A stretch of 64,000 nucleotides of DNA from Shewanella algidipiscicola (GCF_003605125.1 NZ_QPQT01000002.1:124001-188000), one strand, 5' to 3'; positions 1 to 9,088 are shown, counted from the stretch's first letter. Notes: generated by a model from the letters alone, not told the origin. Translations and numbers: made by a program.

Positions 1-678
1 GCATATCTCTACTACGACAATCCAAACCGCGTGTTGCAATTCTTTAGGGGCGATTGGGTACTTAAGGTGTTGTACGCCGTGTTGTTTCTCAACATTGCTG
101 AAGCGACCGCAAAAGATTTTGCAACCGCAAACTATTTCAATGCGATCTGTGGCGTGATTCTGTGTATCACGATCCCATTCCCTCGTTATAAGAATGGCCA
201 GCGCATGTATTGGGTAATTGGTCGTGATAAGCCTAATGATCTGTTGTTCTATTCAACTGCGGCGTGGAACTTCCTATATACCACTTGGAACCTTGCTTTC
301 GTCTTTGGCGAAAACCCAGGCTTCTTCGCAAGTTCATTCTGTATCTTAATCGCAGCTGAACTTTACCCCATCATTAAGGGAAGACCTGAGCTCTATATTA
401 TCGCTCGAGTGTACACCTTGGCCTTCCACATCTTGGTTCGTGCCAACGCTGATATCTTCACGCCAGTGATGGATTCATCTAGCTGGGCGAATGACACCGT
501 GTTGTGGTACTGGGGCGCGATTAACCTTGTACTGCATATCCCATTTGCCATCTGGTACTTCTATAAGAAACGCACTAGCCCCACAGGCGAGCCACCCACA
601 GGTGACAACGAGCCGCCAATGCTGAATGACTACTACAAAGACACACCCGAAAAACAGCAAAAATTAACCACGGCTTAA
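1..678 (+). CDS. DUF5692 family integral membrane protein (5' end outside window)
   Basis: The reading frame is open from the first base, so the N-terminus lies upstream of the window; the GTG at 31 is unlikely to be the start. The visible 225 residues hold several hydrophobic helices and a charged, proline-rich cytoplasmic-looking tail (about the last 40 residues). Motifs such as LNIAEATAKDF, an NAICG stretch and WNLAFVF line up with equivalent segments of the next gene (NITEAVMQDF, NAIGG, WNIVFVY), so the two are tandem paralogues. I recognise this pattern as the uncharacterised DUF5692 family. Function unknown. A hairpin at 688-709 separates it from the next gene. Confidence 0.75.
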   Translation, partial: AYLYYDNPNRVLQFFRGDWVLKVLYAVLFLNIAEATAKDFATANYFNAICGVILCITIPFPRYKNGQRMYWVIGRDKPNDLLFYSTAAWNFLYTTWNLAFVFGENPGFFASSFCILIAAELYPIIKGRPELYIIARVYTLAFHILVRANADIFTPVMDSSSWANDTVLWYWGAINLVLHIPFAIWYFYKKRTSPTGEPPTGDNEPPMLNDYYKDTPEKQQKLTTA

Positions 679-687
679 TAACAAAGG

Positions 688-709
688 GGGCACCGCTAAG
701 GTGGTGCCC
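688..709 (+). other. Intercistronic stem-loop
   Basis: GGGCACC (688-694) pairs perfectly with GGTGCCC (703-709) across an 8-nt loop, between the two DUF5692 genes. There is no T-tract after it, so it looks like a transcript-processing or stability hairpin, or a weak attenuator, more than an intrinsic terminator. Confidence 0.5.
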
Positions 710-744
710 ATCACTTAAGCGTCACTATTGAGAGAGTAATGAAT

Positions 745-1926
745 ATGAAACTCAGGGTGAGAAACATAATCAGCACCATGTTTGCTATGTTCCTGATGCT
801 ATGCAGCGCAGCGACCTATGCAGACGCCCCGGTAGATTCATCACAGAATCTAGCAAAAATCCAAGGCCAAATTTGGCAAGGCACACGAGATGGTAAGCCA
901 GGTGAGGGGAGTCTTTTTTATCGTCTCGAATTTGGTACCGATGACACCGTTGAAGTGACCAAGCAGTCTGGTGGTTTTAACCATAGTGAAATTCAACACT
1001 GGTCGTTAGCGGGTAATGAGTTGACGATTACCAGCCAAGCAGACTCGTTAATCAAAGACTTTGACGGCGCAAAAATGAGTTTTGTCGAAGATGAGACTAT
1101 TCGGTTTAGCCTTGATGGTGATGGATTTAATATTCATAAGTGGTATCAAAACCGGGCTTTCGGCCACGTACTGCTTGTTTTAATTGGCTTGATGATCCTC
1201 AACGAGATCTGCCGCCGCTTTAAATACAGTAACTACCTACTGTGGTTTATCTTACCTATCGTGTTGATCCCGCTGTGGTCTAGCTATGGTGTGACCTATT
1301 GGTTTAAGTGGGTCAAGCTCTACTCTGTGGTCGGTGCTGCAGCGCTATTTACCCTAATCCGCTTTACCAAGGTCGGAGATATGAAGTGGGCCAAATTTGG
1401 CGCAGCCGCCTTCTTAGCTATCAATATCACTGAAGCGGTCATGCAAGATTTCAGCATGGGCAACCTCGCCAACGTGCTGAATGCCATTGGTGGTGTGCTT
1501 TCTATTATTACCTTGGCCGGCTGGGCGCAAATTTATGCCGACAAATCTAAGCAACAAGATATGATTTGGCCAGCCATGACTACCTTCTGGATCATCGCCT
1601 ATGACGTGTGGAATATCGTCTTTGTTTACCTCAATTTCCCCGGCTCCGCTACCGCCCAAATGATGGTGCTCATCGCGGCAACATTACCTGCATTGTTTAT
1701 CAAAAAAGGCACTTGGTTACAGGCTCGCGCCTTCACGTTAGCGGGGTCATTCATGTACTACTTCAGCTGCCCATTTATGTACGAAAGCAACGTGGTGCCC
1801 ATGCCACGTAATGATGAACTCATGCTCGCCGCTGGCGCAGCTAGTTTTGTGATTAACAGTGCTTATGCCTATGTGTTCTTCACTGGTAAATGGAAGCGTC
1901 GTCAAGCACTCACCACGGCAAGCTAA
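745..1926 (+). CDS. DUF5692 family membrane protein with an N-terminal extracytoplasmic domain
   Basis: About 393 residues. The N-terminus (MKLRVRN...) has a basic stretch, a hydrophobic core and an AxA-like site near TYADA, so it resembles a signal peptide. A soluble domain of roughly 110 residues, rich in alternating hydrophobic and charged strands, follows. The rest is a polytopic domain with many helices and the DUF5692 hallmarks NITEAVMQDF, WIIAYDVWN and KKGTWLQARA. ATG codons occur at 739 and 745; the AGAGAG at 731-736 is well spaced only for 745. It is a paralogue of the upstream gene. Function unknown; a role together with the downstream secreted protein is inferred from position only. 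Confidence 0.78.
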   Translation: MKLRVRNIISTMFAMFLMLCSAATYADAPVDSSQNLAKIQGQIWQGTRDGKPGEGSLFYRLEFGTDDTVEVTKQSGGFNHSEIQHWSLAGNELTITSQADSLIKDFDGAKMSFVEDETIRFSLDGDGFNIHKWYQNRAFGHVLLVLIGLMILNEICRRFKYSNYLLWFILPIVLIPLWSSYGVTYWFKWVKLYSVVGAAALFTLIRFTKVGDMKWAKFGAAAFLAINITEAVMQDFSMGNLANVLNAIGGVLSIITLAGWAQIYADKSKQQDMIWPAMTTFWIIAYDVWNIVFVYLNFPGSATAQMMVLIAATLPALFIKKGTWLQARAFTLAGSFMYYFSCPFMYESNVVPMPRNDELMLAAGAASFVINSAYAYVFFTGKWKRRQALTTAS

Positions 1927-1999
1927 CCGCCGTAAATTGATAAGTTATTTTAATTGGTATTTAAAACAAATAGATAAAATTATGACGATGGAGTCAATT

Positions 2000-2860
2000 A
2001 TGAAAAAGCATCTTTTAAGTGTAGCGGTTTTGGCGTCAATGACTTGTGGTTTCAGTGCGATGGCGGCAGATGATGCCGAGATCGATATGTCCAATCCAAC
2101 CGATGTGTATACCTCGCTTGGTGCCTCTTATGGTAGTGAAGGGATGAACATTAAGGGGCAGTTGATGTTGTCGGAAAAGACCGCCACTTCAGGGCAAAAA
2201 ACCGGGATCATTTTCGAAGCGAAAAACCTGTTTGATGAAGGCGATAAAACGCCGCAGTTTACCGGTATGCTAGCCCACCCTGACTACGGCATGGTACCGA
2301 CCTTTAACGACGAGACCAGTAAGCGATCTTTCCGTTTACGCTATGGCACCATTAACACCACTAATGGCACGGGTTGGTCGATTGATGCGATTTTGGCTGA
2401 CCATCCTTTCTACGGCAACATGGCGGTAATTCAAGCGGGTCCAGTGATGACCATTCCTGTCACCGACAACTTCTATATCTGGCCCATTCTGTATGCGGGT
2501 GCGGTAGTGGTTGAAGACAATATGTCGCAAATTTTGCCACCGAATATGGTGGGCAGCACGGCGATATCGAGTAGCGGTATTGATGTGCCATCGATCATTA
2601 TGACGGGGATGGTCTACGCGCGTTATGCCTTTAATGACCACTGGTGGACGTTAGTGAGCGCATCCTATACCGACGAATTACAAGGTAAGGGCTGGAGTGA
2701 TGATGTGATGGATGGTGGCCTACAGATGGCCAGCTTCTCTGGCGAAATATCTGTGGCTTATCAAATGAATAAACGTCAAAACTTTCGCGTTAACTACAAA
2801 ACAGATAACAGCGACAGCACTGACGACAGTTATTGGATTGAATACAACCACGCTTTTTAG
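2000..2860 (+). CDS. Secreted or outer-membrane protein next to the DUF5692 genes
   Basis: 286 residues starting MKKHLLSVAVLASM with a clear signal peptide cleaved after about AMA. The start at 2000 has a GGAG at 1990-1993; longer in-frame starts would run into the preceding gene. The mature protein alternates aromatic and polar residues in strand-like runs and ends in Phe, which suggests an outer-membrane beta-barrel or a beta-rich periplasmic protein. I do not recognise a named family. It lies 73 nt after the DUF5692 gene on the same strand and ends at a strong terminator, so the three genes probably form one transcription unit. Confidence 0.7.
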   Translation: MKKHLLSVAVLASMTCGFSAMAADDAEIDMSNPTDVYTSLGASYGSEGMNIKGQLMLSEKTATSGQKTGIIFEAKNLFDEGDKTPQFTGMLAHPDYGMVPTFNDETSKRSFRLRYGTINTTNGTGWSIDAILADHPFYGNMAVIQAGPVMTIPVTDNFYIWPILYAGAVVVEDNMSQILPPNMVGSTAISSSGIDVPSIIMTGMVYARYAFNDHWWTLVSASYTDELQGKGWSDDVMDGGLQMASFSGEISVAYQMNKRQNFRVNYKTDNSDSTDDSYWIEYNHAF

Positions 2861-2872
2861 GTTGTGATCCCT

Positions 2873-2917
2873 GCACTAGCGTTTGCTCCCCAAGTTTGGC
2901 GCTAGTGCTTTTTATTT
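2873..2917 (+). terminator. Rho-independent terminator after the DUF5692 unit
   Basis: GCACTAGCG (2873-2881) pairs perfectly with CGCTAGTGC (2900-2908) and is followed at once by a T-rich tract (2909-2917). It closes the unit of genes 1-2860. Confidence 0.85.
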
Positions 2918-2995
2918 GACCGGTTGGCTGTCGTTGTTCCTGAGGTACAGTGGCGATCCACATTGGTTAACATGTTGATATCGATGGAGTGAAAG

Positions 2996-3559
2996 ATGAA
3001 GAAGAATATATTGTTATTAGCCAGTGCACTGTTATTGAGCACCTCTTCCGCCTCGGCTGCAGAAGTGGGGGGGGTCGAGCTGCTCGATGCGATGAGCTCG
3101 CAAGATCAAGTATTACAGCTTAATGGCGCTGGGGTGCGCAGTAAGTTTTTTATGGATCTTTACGTCGGCTCCCTCTACACCGTAGAGCAGACAGAGCAAG
3201 CATCACAAGTGGTTGATGGTGACCAAATTGCTGCGATCAGGCTCAATATTACCTCTGGCATGATCACCTCTGAAAAAATGACAGAAGCGATGCATGACGG
3301 CTTTAACCGCGCCACAGGTGGTGACACGACGCCGATAGCTGACAGTATTAAGTTGTTTATCTCGACGTTTGCCGAGCCGATTCAAGAGGGGGATCAATTC
3401 ACCTTGGTGAGCATTCCGGGTCAGGGCATTATCAGCTACAAGAATGGCAAAGAGTTGTCTACCACCAGTGGCGAAACCTTCCGTAAAGCGGTATTAGCCA
3501 TCTGGCTTGGTAACAATCCAACCGATAAAGATCTCAAAAAAGAGATGCTTAAAGGCTAA
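2996..3559 (+). CDS. Chalcone isomerase-fold periplasmic protein
   Basis: 187 residues with a signal peptide (MKKNILLLASALLLS...ASA). The mature part begins AEVGGVELLD and contains LNGAGVRSKFFMDLYVGSLY, the typical opening of the bacterial chalcone-isomerase-like family (Chalcone_3 type), and ends in the usual helix FRKAVLAIWLG. Bacterial members are not flavonoid enzymes; a fatty-acid or small-ligand binding role is usually suggested. The ATG at 2996 follows a GGAG at 2985-2988. It appears monocistronic, with a terminator before it and a long structured gap after it. Confidence 0.82.
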   Translation: MKKNILLLASALLLSTSSASAAEVGGVELLDAMSSQDQVLQLNGAGVRSKFFMDLYVGSLYTVEQTEQASQVVDGDQIAAIRLNITSGMITSEKMTEAMHDGFNRATGGDTTPIADSIKLFISTFAEPIQEGDQFTLVSIPGQGIISYKNGKELSTTSGETFRKAVLAIWLGNNPTDKDLKKEMLKG

Positions 3560-3564
3560 GGTTC

Positions 3565-3717
3565 AAGTCAGCTTGTTGGCCCGAGACCCTAGCGGTTGAG
3601 AAGCCGTTAACAATCATACTTATGAGTATCCACGCATTCTCATCAATGTTCACTATTCACGCTCACCCGGTAGTGGGCATTGATATTCGCTGGGGTTAAC
3701 GGCAAGCAGGCTGACTT
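3565..3717. repeat. Nested inverted-repeat region in a gene gap
   Basis: Most of the 227-bp gap before the chemoreceptor is occupied by nested complementary arms: AAGTCAGC (3565-3572) with GCTGACTT (3710-3717), GCCGTTAAC (3603-3611) with GTTAACGGC (3695-3703), ATCAATG (3642-3648) with CATTGAT (3679-3685), and CACTA (3651-3655) with TAGTG (3671-3675). A side hairpin, ATACT/AGTAT, sits at 3616-3629. Together they could fold into a branched cruciform or RNA. It may be a palindromic MITE-like repeat or a structured leader of the chemoreceptor gene. Confidence 0.5.
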
Positions 3718-3786
3718 ATTTATCTGGCGTTATTTTCACATCATGATCGCCCATTTTCCGAGCTTATTCGGATAGGATAAAAGCTT

Positions 3787-5244
3787 ATGACACCATTATC
3801 ACTGTGGCGTTATCTATTTTTTCCCAGACACCATGAATGGACCACAGATCAGGTAAGGGCCGTCGATACGGTACTCTTCTTTACTCTGCTGTGTTTTTTT
3901 ACCGGGCTATATAGCCTGTTTAAGTGGACACAACAGCCCCATACGCTGTTGATGATCACCTCTGTTGTTTTAATCTCTGTCGAGATCATTGCCGCCGGCT
4001 GCATCCGCTTCTTAAAACAGATCACCTTAGCATTAAATTTGGGCTTTTTCGGCATGGTGCTGCATGCGCTTAATGTGATCTATCAAGGGGGCGGAATCTT
4101 ACAATCGAGTCAAAGTCTGTGGGTTGCCGTGCTGATTATTGCCTTTTTTCTTACGGCATCATTAACGCTGGCGACAGTTTGGAGTGTGGTGGTCATTTTA
4201 CTGTCGGCGGTAATGGTACATCAAGGTTTGAACGACCAGATTGTTTCTACGATAGCGCTGTCGGATACGGGCGCTGCGGTCGAAGCGTGGAGTGGCATGG
4301 TGTTACCGTTAGTCGTTATCGTGGTGGCTCAAGGCTTTACCAGTGCAGCACGGCAATCGGCGAATAAGGCGCAAGCAAAGTCCCAGCAAGAGATTGAATC
4401 GAGCGCGACTAAGGCGTTGGCGGGGGAGCAGCGTTTAGGCCAAGTATTGACTCAAGCCAATCAAGATGCCACAGAACTGAGCGAGGTGGCGGTCGATCTC
4501 GATATGCAGGCCATAGCTTTGCATAGTCAAGTGAATCAACTTAATGTCAACTGTGAATCCCAAGCGAGTGCGGCTGAGGAGATGAATCAGCAGGTTTATC
4601 GCATGACTGAAGATATGGCGCAATCGGAACGGTTTATGGAGGAGTTAAAGCAGCGCTGCCAATCTATCGATAGCCAAGCACAGACCAGTGCCCAGTCGTT
4701 AGTGGCCTCTACCGATGCGATTGCGGCAATATTACATAGCAATCAGAAAATCGTCTCGGTAGCCGATCTTATTACTTCGGTGGCCGATCAGACAAACTTG
4801 CTGGCATTGAATGCCGCCATTGAGGCCGCGAGAGCCGGGCAATACGGTCGCGGGTTTGCGGTGGTGGCCGAGCAAGTTAGGGAGTTATCGGCCAAGAGTA
4901 ATCAATCAGCGGTTGAGATCCGTTTATTGCTGTCAAGCAGTCGCAATGAAGTGTTACAGGGCCAGCAGACCATAGAACACACCGCGGGCGAATTGACTCA
5001 AATTATTGAGCAGGTTGCCAGTGTGGTGCACGACGTTAATCAACTCGCCGATTTGATGGCCCTGCAGGGCGAGGCGTTAGCCCAGCTTAATTGTGCCAGC
5101 AGTGAGGTTGCCACCAGCGTGGTCAATACCAATCAAGTTTCAGAGTCTGTAGCAATAGAAGCTGAGCAACTGGCAAAACGCGTAGAGAGTTTAAAGGCAC
5201 TCGCCAGTAGCTTAACCGCTGTGGTGGCGTGTCATCACGCTTAG
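3787..5244 (+). CDS. Methyl-accepting chemotaxis protein with a six-helix membrane domain
   Basis: 485 residues. The first ~190 residues hold about six hydrophobic helices and no large periplasmic ligand domain, so any signal is probably sensed in or near the membrane. The C-terminal half is a coiled-coil signalling domain. Its hairpin tip, about residues 332-370, contains [20 protein letters not shown] and [14 protein letters not shown], the highly conserved CheA/CheW-binding region. No HAMP domain is evident. No C-terminal CheR/CheB pentapeptide is present. Stand-alone gene, with a terminator just after it. Confidence 0.93.
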   Translation: MTPLSLWRYLFFPRHHEWTTDQVRAVDTVLFFTLLCFFTGLYSLFKWTQQPHTLLMITSVVLISVEIIAAGCIRFLKQITLALNLGFFGMVLHALNVIYQGGGILQSSQSLWVAVLIIAFFLTASLTLATVWSVVVILLSAVMVHQGLNDQIVSTIALSDTGAAVEAWSGMVLPLVVIVVAQGFTSAARQSANKAQAKSQQEIESSATKALAGEQRLGQVLTQANQDATELSEVAVDLDMQAIALHSQVNQLNVNCESQASAAEEMNQQVYRMTEDMAQSERFMEELKQRCQSIDSQAQTSAQSLVASTDAIAAILHSNQKIVSVADLITSVADQTNLLALNAAIEAARAGQYGRGFAVVAEQVRELSAKSNQSAVEIRLLLSSSRNEVLQGQQTIEHTAGELTQIIEQVASVVHDVNQLADLMALQGEALAQLNCASSEVATSVVNTNQVSESVAIEAEQLAKRVESLKALASSLTAVVACHHA

Positions 5245-5296
5245 CCACACTAGGTTTGATGCTTATGGCTATTCGCTACTCCACTCCTTATTGATT

Positions 5297-5318
5297 AAGC
5301 GCCTTAGGGCGCTTTTTT
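5297..5318 (+). terminator. Intrinsic terminator between convergent genes
   Basis: AAGCGCC (5297-5303), loop TTAG, GGCGCTT (5308-5314), then a T-run. It serves the chemoreceptor gene; the A-rich flank means it could also act on the leftward ABC operon. Confidence 0.8.
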
Positions 5319-5336
5319 ATCTTTAATGTCATTAGG

Positions 5337-6440
5337 TTAATCTAACCGCTTAGTAAATCGCAGTGATGCGACTATGATCCCCAGTAGGGTAAAGCCAAGC
5401 AGCCAGAGGGTGTCAAATGGCAGATCGCTCAATTGGCCGCCGCGCAGCACTATGGCGCGGATAATGCGCATAAAGTGGGTGGCGGGCAGGAGTTCGGCTA
5501 TCCATTGTGCGGGTTTAGGCATGGCTTCGAACGGAAACATAAAGCCCGATAGTAAGATGGTCGGCAAGATAATAAAGATGGTCATCTGCATCGCTTGCAG
5601 CTGGGTTGTCGCGATAGTGGAGATGATCAAGCCTAAGGTGAGACTGGCAGCAATAAACAGTAAGGTGCCCAGTAATAGCTGTGCAATGGTGCCGTTTAAA
5701 GGCACATCAAAAATCAGATGCCCGAGCCCCAAGATGATGCTCATCTGGATAAGCCCCACAACAATGTAGGGTAAAATTTTACCTAGCATCAGCTCCAGAG
5801 GTTTGATTGGGGTGGTGATCAGCAGCTCTAGATTGCCTTTTTCTCGCTCACGGACGATGGCCGCCGAAGTAAATAAGATCATCGTCATGGTCAGAATAAC
5901 GGCAATTAAACCCGGGACGATATTCACCGCCGAGCGTTGCTCTGGGTTATAAAACAGGGCGACTTCGAAGGTGGGGGAGCTGGCTAGGGGCTGGTCGCTG
6001 ATGTGCGCTAATGGCATGTTACGCAGTTGGCTGATCGCGGCGGCCACCATGGTATCTGATCCATCGATGATCCATTGGCCGATAGGCTCGTTATTGGCCT
6101 GTTTATGTTCGAGATTAGGCGGCAAGATCAGCGCGGCGCGCACTTCGCCGCGGGTAATGGCAGCCTCGGCAGCGGTGGCGGTGGCGTAATAGCCTTCGAT
6201 TGAGACGACTTGTGAGGCCCTGATGGCCTCAACAATCCAGCGCCCATCCACAGATTCACTCTGATCGACCACCACAACTGGCACATTGCGAACATCTGTG
6301 TTGATGGCGTAGCCAAATAATAGCAATTGGATCAACGGGATCATCACTATCATGGCGAAGGTGATGCGATCGCGCTTAAGCTGACGCATCTCTTTGGTGG
6401 TAATTGCTTTAATGCGTCGTAGGCTAGCCATGAGTGTCAT
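5337..6440 (-). CDS. ABC-2 type exporter permease
   Basis: 367 residues from ATG at 6440, preceded by CAGGAG at good spacing; the frame is open further upstream but that would sit inside the ATPase gene. It has an N-terminal helix (RITFAMIVMIPLIQLLLFGYA), an extracytoplasmic domain of about 150 residues and then five C-terminal helices. The segment IVREREKGNLELLITTPIKPLELMLGKILPY is the signature of the YbhS/YbhR/YhhJ branch of ABC-2 permeases. It overlaps the ATPase gene by 17 nt, so the two are translationally coupled. Only one permease gene is present, so it probably acts as a homodimer. Substrate unknown. Confidence 0.9.
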   Translation of the reverse strand: MTLMASLRRIKAITTKEMRQLKRDRITFAMIVMIPLIQLLLFGYAINTDVRNVPVVVVDQSESVDGRWIVEAIRASQVVSIEGYYATATAAEAAITRGEVRAALILPPNLEHKQANNEPIGQWIIDGSDTMVAAAISQLRNMPLAHISDQPLASSPTFEVALFYNPEQRSAVNIVPGLIAVILTMTMILFTSAAIVREREKGNLELLITTPIKPLELMLGKILPYIVVGLIQMSIILGLGHLIFDVPLNGTIAQLLLGTLLFIAASLTLGLIISTIATTQLQAMQMTIFIILPTILLSGFMFPFEAMPKPAQWIAELLPATHFMRIIRAIVLRGGQLSDLPFDTLWLLGFTLLGIIVASLRFTKRLD

Positions 6441-7389
6441 CTGGCGCTCCTGCATTATGCGGATGTTTGCCTGTAACAGTGACAAACAGATCTTCTAGGC
6501 TGGCATTCACATGGCTGATATTGCGCTCATCAAGCGTGCTGCATTGCTGCTTGAGCCATTGGGTGGGATCGTTAATCTCTTTGGTTATCAATACTCTTAG
6601 CCGATCGCCTAGTTGGGCGGCACTGCGTACCTGGCTTAATTGGCTGAGCTGGCTTTTCAGTTGGCGTAAATTGTTGGCGGTTATTTCTAGTACATTTACC
6701 TCCATCTTTGCCAGTAAGGCTTGCGGATTACCATTGGCGCGAATGTGTCCCTGCTCCATTATCGCCAGCTGGTGGCAGCGCTCGGCCTCATCCATATAGT
6801 GGGTAGTGACTAAAATACTGGTGCCTTGCTCTGAAAGGTCAAACAGCTGCTCCCAAAAGTCGCGTCGATTTTGAGGATCGACCGCTGACGTGGGTTCGTC
6901 GAGAAACAGCAGCTCTGGGTTGTTAATGCAGGCGCAGGCCAATGCCAAGCGCTGTTTTTGGCCACCACTTAAGGTGGCAGCCAGTTGATTTGTTTGAGGA
7001 ACTAAGTTGTAGGTCGATTGCAGCTGGTCAATTTTACGCTTGCAGGCATTGGGGCTGAGGCCATAAATATCGGCGATAAAGCGCAGGTTCTCCTTTACCG
7101 TTAAGTCGTCATAGAGGGAGAATTTTTGTGTCATATAGCCAATGCGGCTGCGCAGTTGCTCCGCCTGCTGTGGGATCGACAGGCCAAGGCAGGTGATGGT
7201 GCCATGAGTGGGGGTCATCAGCCCGGTGAGCATACGTATGGTGGTGGACTTACCGCAACCATTGGGGCCTAGAAAACCGTAAATATGCCCTTGTTGTACC
7301 TGCAGATTAAGATTGGATACCGCCTCAAGCTGACCAAATTGCTTGCTGATGCCACGGGCATCGATCGCCAATTGACTGCTTGGGCTCAT
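6424..7389 (-). CDS. ABC transporter ATP-binding protein (exporter)
   Basis: About 321 residues from ATG at 7389, which overlaps the stop of the upstream adaptor gene (TGATG). It has Walker A GPNGCGKS at residues 41-48, signature LSGGQ at 140-144, Walker B LLFLDEP at 160-166 and a switch His in TTHYMDEAE. The C-terminal ~100 residues form the extra domain common in CcmA/YbhF-type ATPases. It should power the adjacent ABC-2 permease. The family serves drug, cation or lipid export; the sequence does not say which. Confidence 0.93.
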   Translation of the reverse strand: MSPSSQLAIDARGISKQFGQLEAVSNLNLQVQQGHIYGFLGPNGCGKSTTIRMLTGLMTPTHGTITCLGLSIPQQAEQLRSRIGYMTQKFSLYDDLTVKENLRFIADIYGLSPNACKRKIDQLQSTYNLVPQTNQLAATLSGGQKQRLALACACINNPELLFLDEPTSAVDPQNRRDFWEQLFDLSEQGTSILVTTHYMDEAERCHQLAIMEQGHIRANGNPQALLAKMEVNVLEITANNLRQLKSQLSQLSQVRSAAQLGDRLRVLITKEINDPTQWLKQQCSTLDERNISHVNASLEDLFVTVTGKHPHNAGAPDDTHG

Positions 7390-8336
7390 CAAGGTAACTC
7401 CACCTGTACTGGGATGCCACTGGGTAACTGTGCGGCGTCAGACAGGGTAAATTCTGCTAAATAGGCTAGGCGGGATCTGTCCTGTTGGTTAAGTGCATAG
7501 TAAGGCGTGAAGGCGGGATCTTTGCTCAGCCAGCGTAAGGTGCCAGTCAGTGGCGTATCAAGACCATCGACATAGACATTAAGCTGCAGCCCTACATGCA
7601 ACGTCGCCATATTGGGTTCGGGGATATAAACCCGCGCATAGGGGGCGTTGTCGGCTTGTATCACGGCCACCACCGCATTATTGGGCACCCGCTCACCGAC
7701 ATTAAAGGGCAGACTGTCGAGGCGCCCATTGCGGGTTGCCACTATGCTGAGCTCTGCCAAGGTTTGCTGCGCCAGTTGCAAGTTAGCGGCCGCAGCGTCC
7801 ATGGCCGCGATCGCCTGTTGAATATCTTCTTGGCGCACACCGACCAGCAGTTTACTGAGGTTTTCATCGGCCACATGCAGCTCGGCTTCGGCGCGATCGC
7901 GATTAGCGATCGCTTGATCAAGTTCCGATTGACTCACCAGTTGCTGTTGTTTGAGGCGATAGGTACGTTGATAGGTTTTGTCTGCCTGTACCTTGGCCGC
8001 GTTAGCGCGCTGCACACTGGCTTGGGCGCTGGCGATATCTTCGGGGCGTTCACCATTAGTGAGGCGTAGCAGGTAGCTGCGTGCTTGTTGCCATTGCGCA
8101 TCGGCTATCGCCACCTTAGTGCCGGCTTTGCGGTTATCGAGCTGCAGTAGTAGATCGCCCTGTTGTACCACGCTGCCCTCTTTAATCGGCTGTGTGGTGA
8201 TCAGCTCTGCGGCGGTGGCACGCAGTAAAATACGATCGCGCTCAAGGGTGCCTAGCGCCTGCGCTGGTGGACTGGGCCGACAGCCTGTAAGGCAGAGTAA
8301 GATAAACACCAGAGCGATGTTGATAGTGGGGTTCAT
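7389..8336 (-). CDS. HlyD-like periplasmic adaptor lipoprotein of the ABC exporter
   Basis: 315 residues. The N-terminus (MNPTINIALVFILLCLTGC) is a lipoprotein signal with lipobox LTGC at residues 16-19, followed by Arg, which would not retain it in the inner membrane. A split lipoyl/barrel-sandwich domain flanks a long alpha-helical hairpin (about residues 75-185, rich in Ala, Gln and Glu), followed by a beta-barrel domain. This is the YbhG/YhiI-type membrane-fusion architecture. GAGG lies just upstream of the ATG. First gene of the adaptor-ATPase-permease operon; the outer-membrane channel must come from elsewhere, for example TolC. Confidence 0.9.
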   Translation of the reverse strand: MNPTINIALVFILLCLTGCRPSPPAQALGTLERDRILLRATAAELITTQPIKEGSVVQQGDLLLQLDNRKAGTKVAIADAQWQQARSYLLRLTNGERPEDIASAQASVQRANAAKVQADKTYQRTYRLKQQQLVSQSELDQAIANRDRAEAELHVADENLSKLLVGVRQEDIQQAIAAMDAAAANLQLAQQTLAELSIVATRNGRLDSLPFNVGERVPNNAVVAVIQADNAPYARVYIPEPNMATLHVGLQLNVYVDGLDTPLTGTLRWLSKDPAFTPYYALNQQDRSRLAYLAEFTLSDAAQLPSGIPVQVELP

Positions 8337-8478
8337 TTCAACCTCATAAGCACTAGGGTGAATTAATAATCAATATGTTATTTAAGATAGCACCCTTTAA
8401 CGTTTAGCCATATGGGGATCACTCTTTGGAGACATCTGCTGCATTGAAATGCGAGTACGTCCGTAACGTTTGATGAGG

Positions 8479-8500
8479 AGGGGCGAGGAGTGGCGCCCCT
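8479..8500 (-). other. GC-rich stem-loop downstream of a small gene
   Basis: AGGGGCG (8479-8485) pairs with CGCCCCT (8494-8500). It lies about 40 nt past the stop of the small leftward gene ending at 8542. There is no T-tract, so terminator function is uncertain. Confidence 0.4.
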
Positions 8501-8541
8501 GTATTCTTGGTAGGATCTATCTTGGGTGGACTTGGGGCTGT

Positions 8542-8715
8542 TCAGTAAAAATCGCCTCCCATCGCCCGTTTAAGCTGCGCCTGTTCGAGCAGGGCTTCTA
8601 AACGTTTTTTCACTTCGCGTCTACGTTGTAACTCGCAAGCCGCTTTAGGGTTTTTAGGGGCGGTCATGGCTTCAATCTCTGCATCGTTGGGAATAACATC
8701 ACGTAATTGAGGCAT
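8542..8715 (-). CDS. Small charged protein, PA3496-like
   Basis: 57 residues from ATG at 8715 (MPQLRDVIPND...), which has AAGGA at proper spacing; two upstream in-frame ATGs (8739, 8730) lack a good site. The C-terminal half is a highly charged helix (ELQRRREVKKRLEALLEQAQLKR) ending in DFY. The shape resembles the short PA3496 family, described as putative envelope-integrity proteins, but that match is from memory and modest. It is not part of the exporter operon, since a 200-bp gap separates them. The 8716-9088 gap upstream shows no gene, only AT-rich sequence and short inverted repeats such as TTGCG/CGCAA at 9028-9042. Confidence 0.55.
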   Translation of the reverse strand: MPQLRDVIPNDAEIEAMTAPKNPKAACELQRRREVKKRLEALLEQAQLKRAMGGDFY

Positions 8716-9088
8716 AGCGGATTCCTTCATCACTGTCATTGAGTACCGCGTAGCACGTAGAGTGTGCCCATCGGTACCACAAGCTTTGGCTAGTACATAA
8801 AGTCAAAGCGATAGTTACCGGCGCTACGTAATGCTTTAGCAGATAGCTCAATGAGTTAGTTGCACATTAGTGAGCGCTAATGAGAAAGGTAGCAGGGAGT
8901 TTAGGAGTATTTTGAGATCGGCTTAACACAATTGCATTTATACTTTAAAGTGAACAATTGCGTGCAAAACAATGATTTTGGTGTGTTAATTGTTTGATTA
9001 TATAGGTTTTTTATTGTTCGTTGAATTGCGCCGGTCGCAATATTAGCGGCGGCGCATCTAGGAGCAGATCACAAATTAGCGCTAAAGC

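Noticed and set aside
1..678. Apparent truncation of the first DUF5692 gene
   Set aside because: The frame is open through the first base, so it is cut by the window edge and not a broken gene.
7596..8069. Plus-strand open frame inside the adaptor gene
   Set aside because: Shadow frame; the minus-strand gene shows a lipobox and coiled-coil hairpin.
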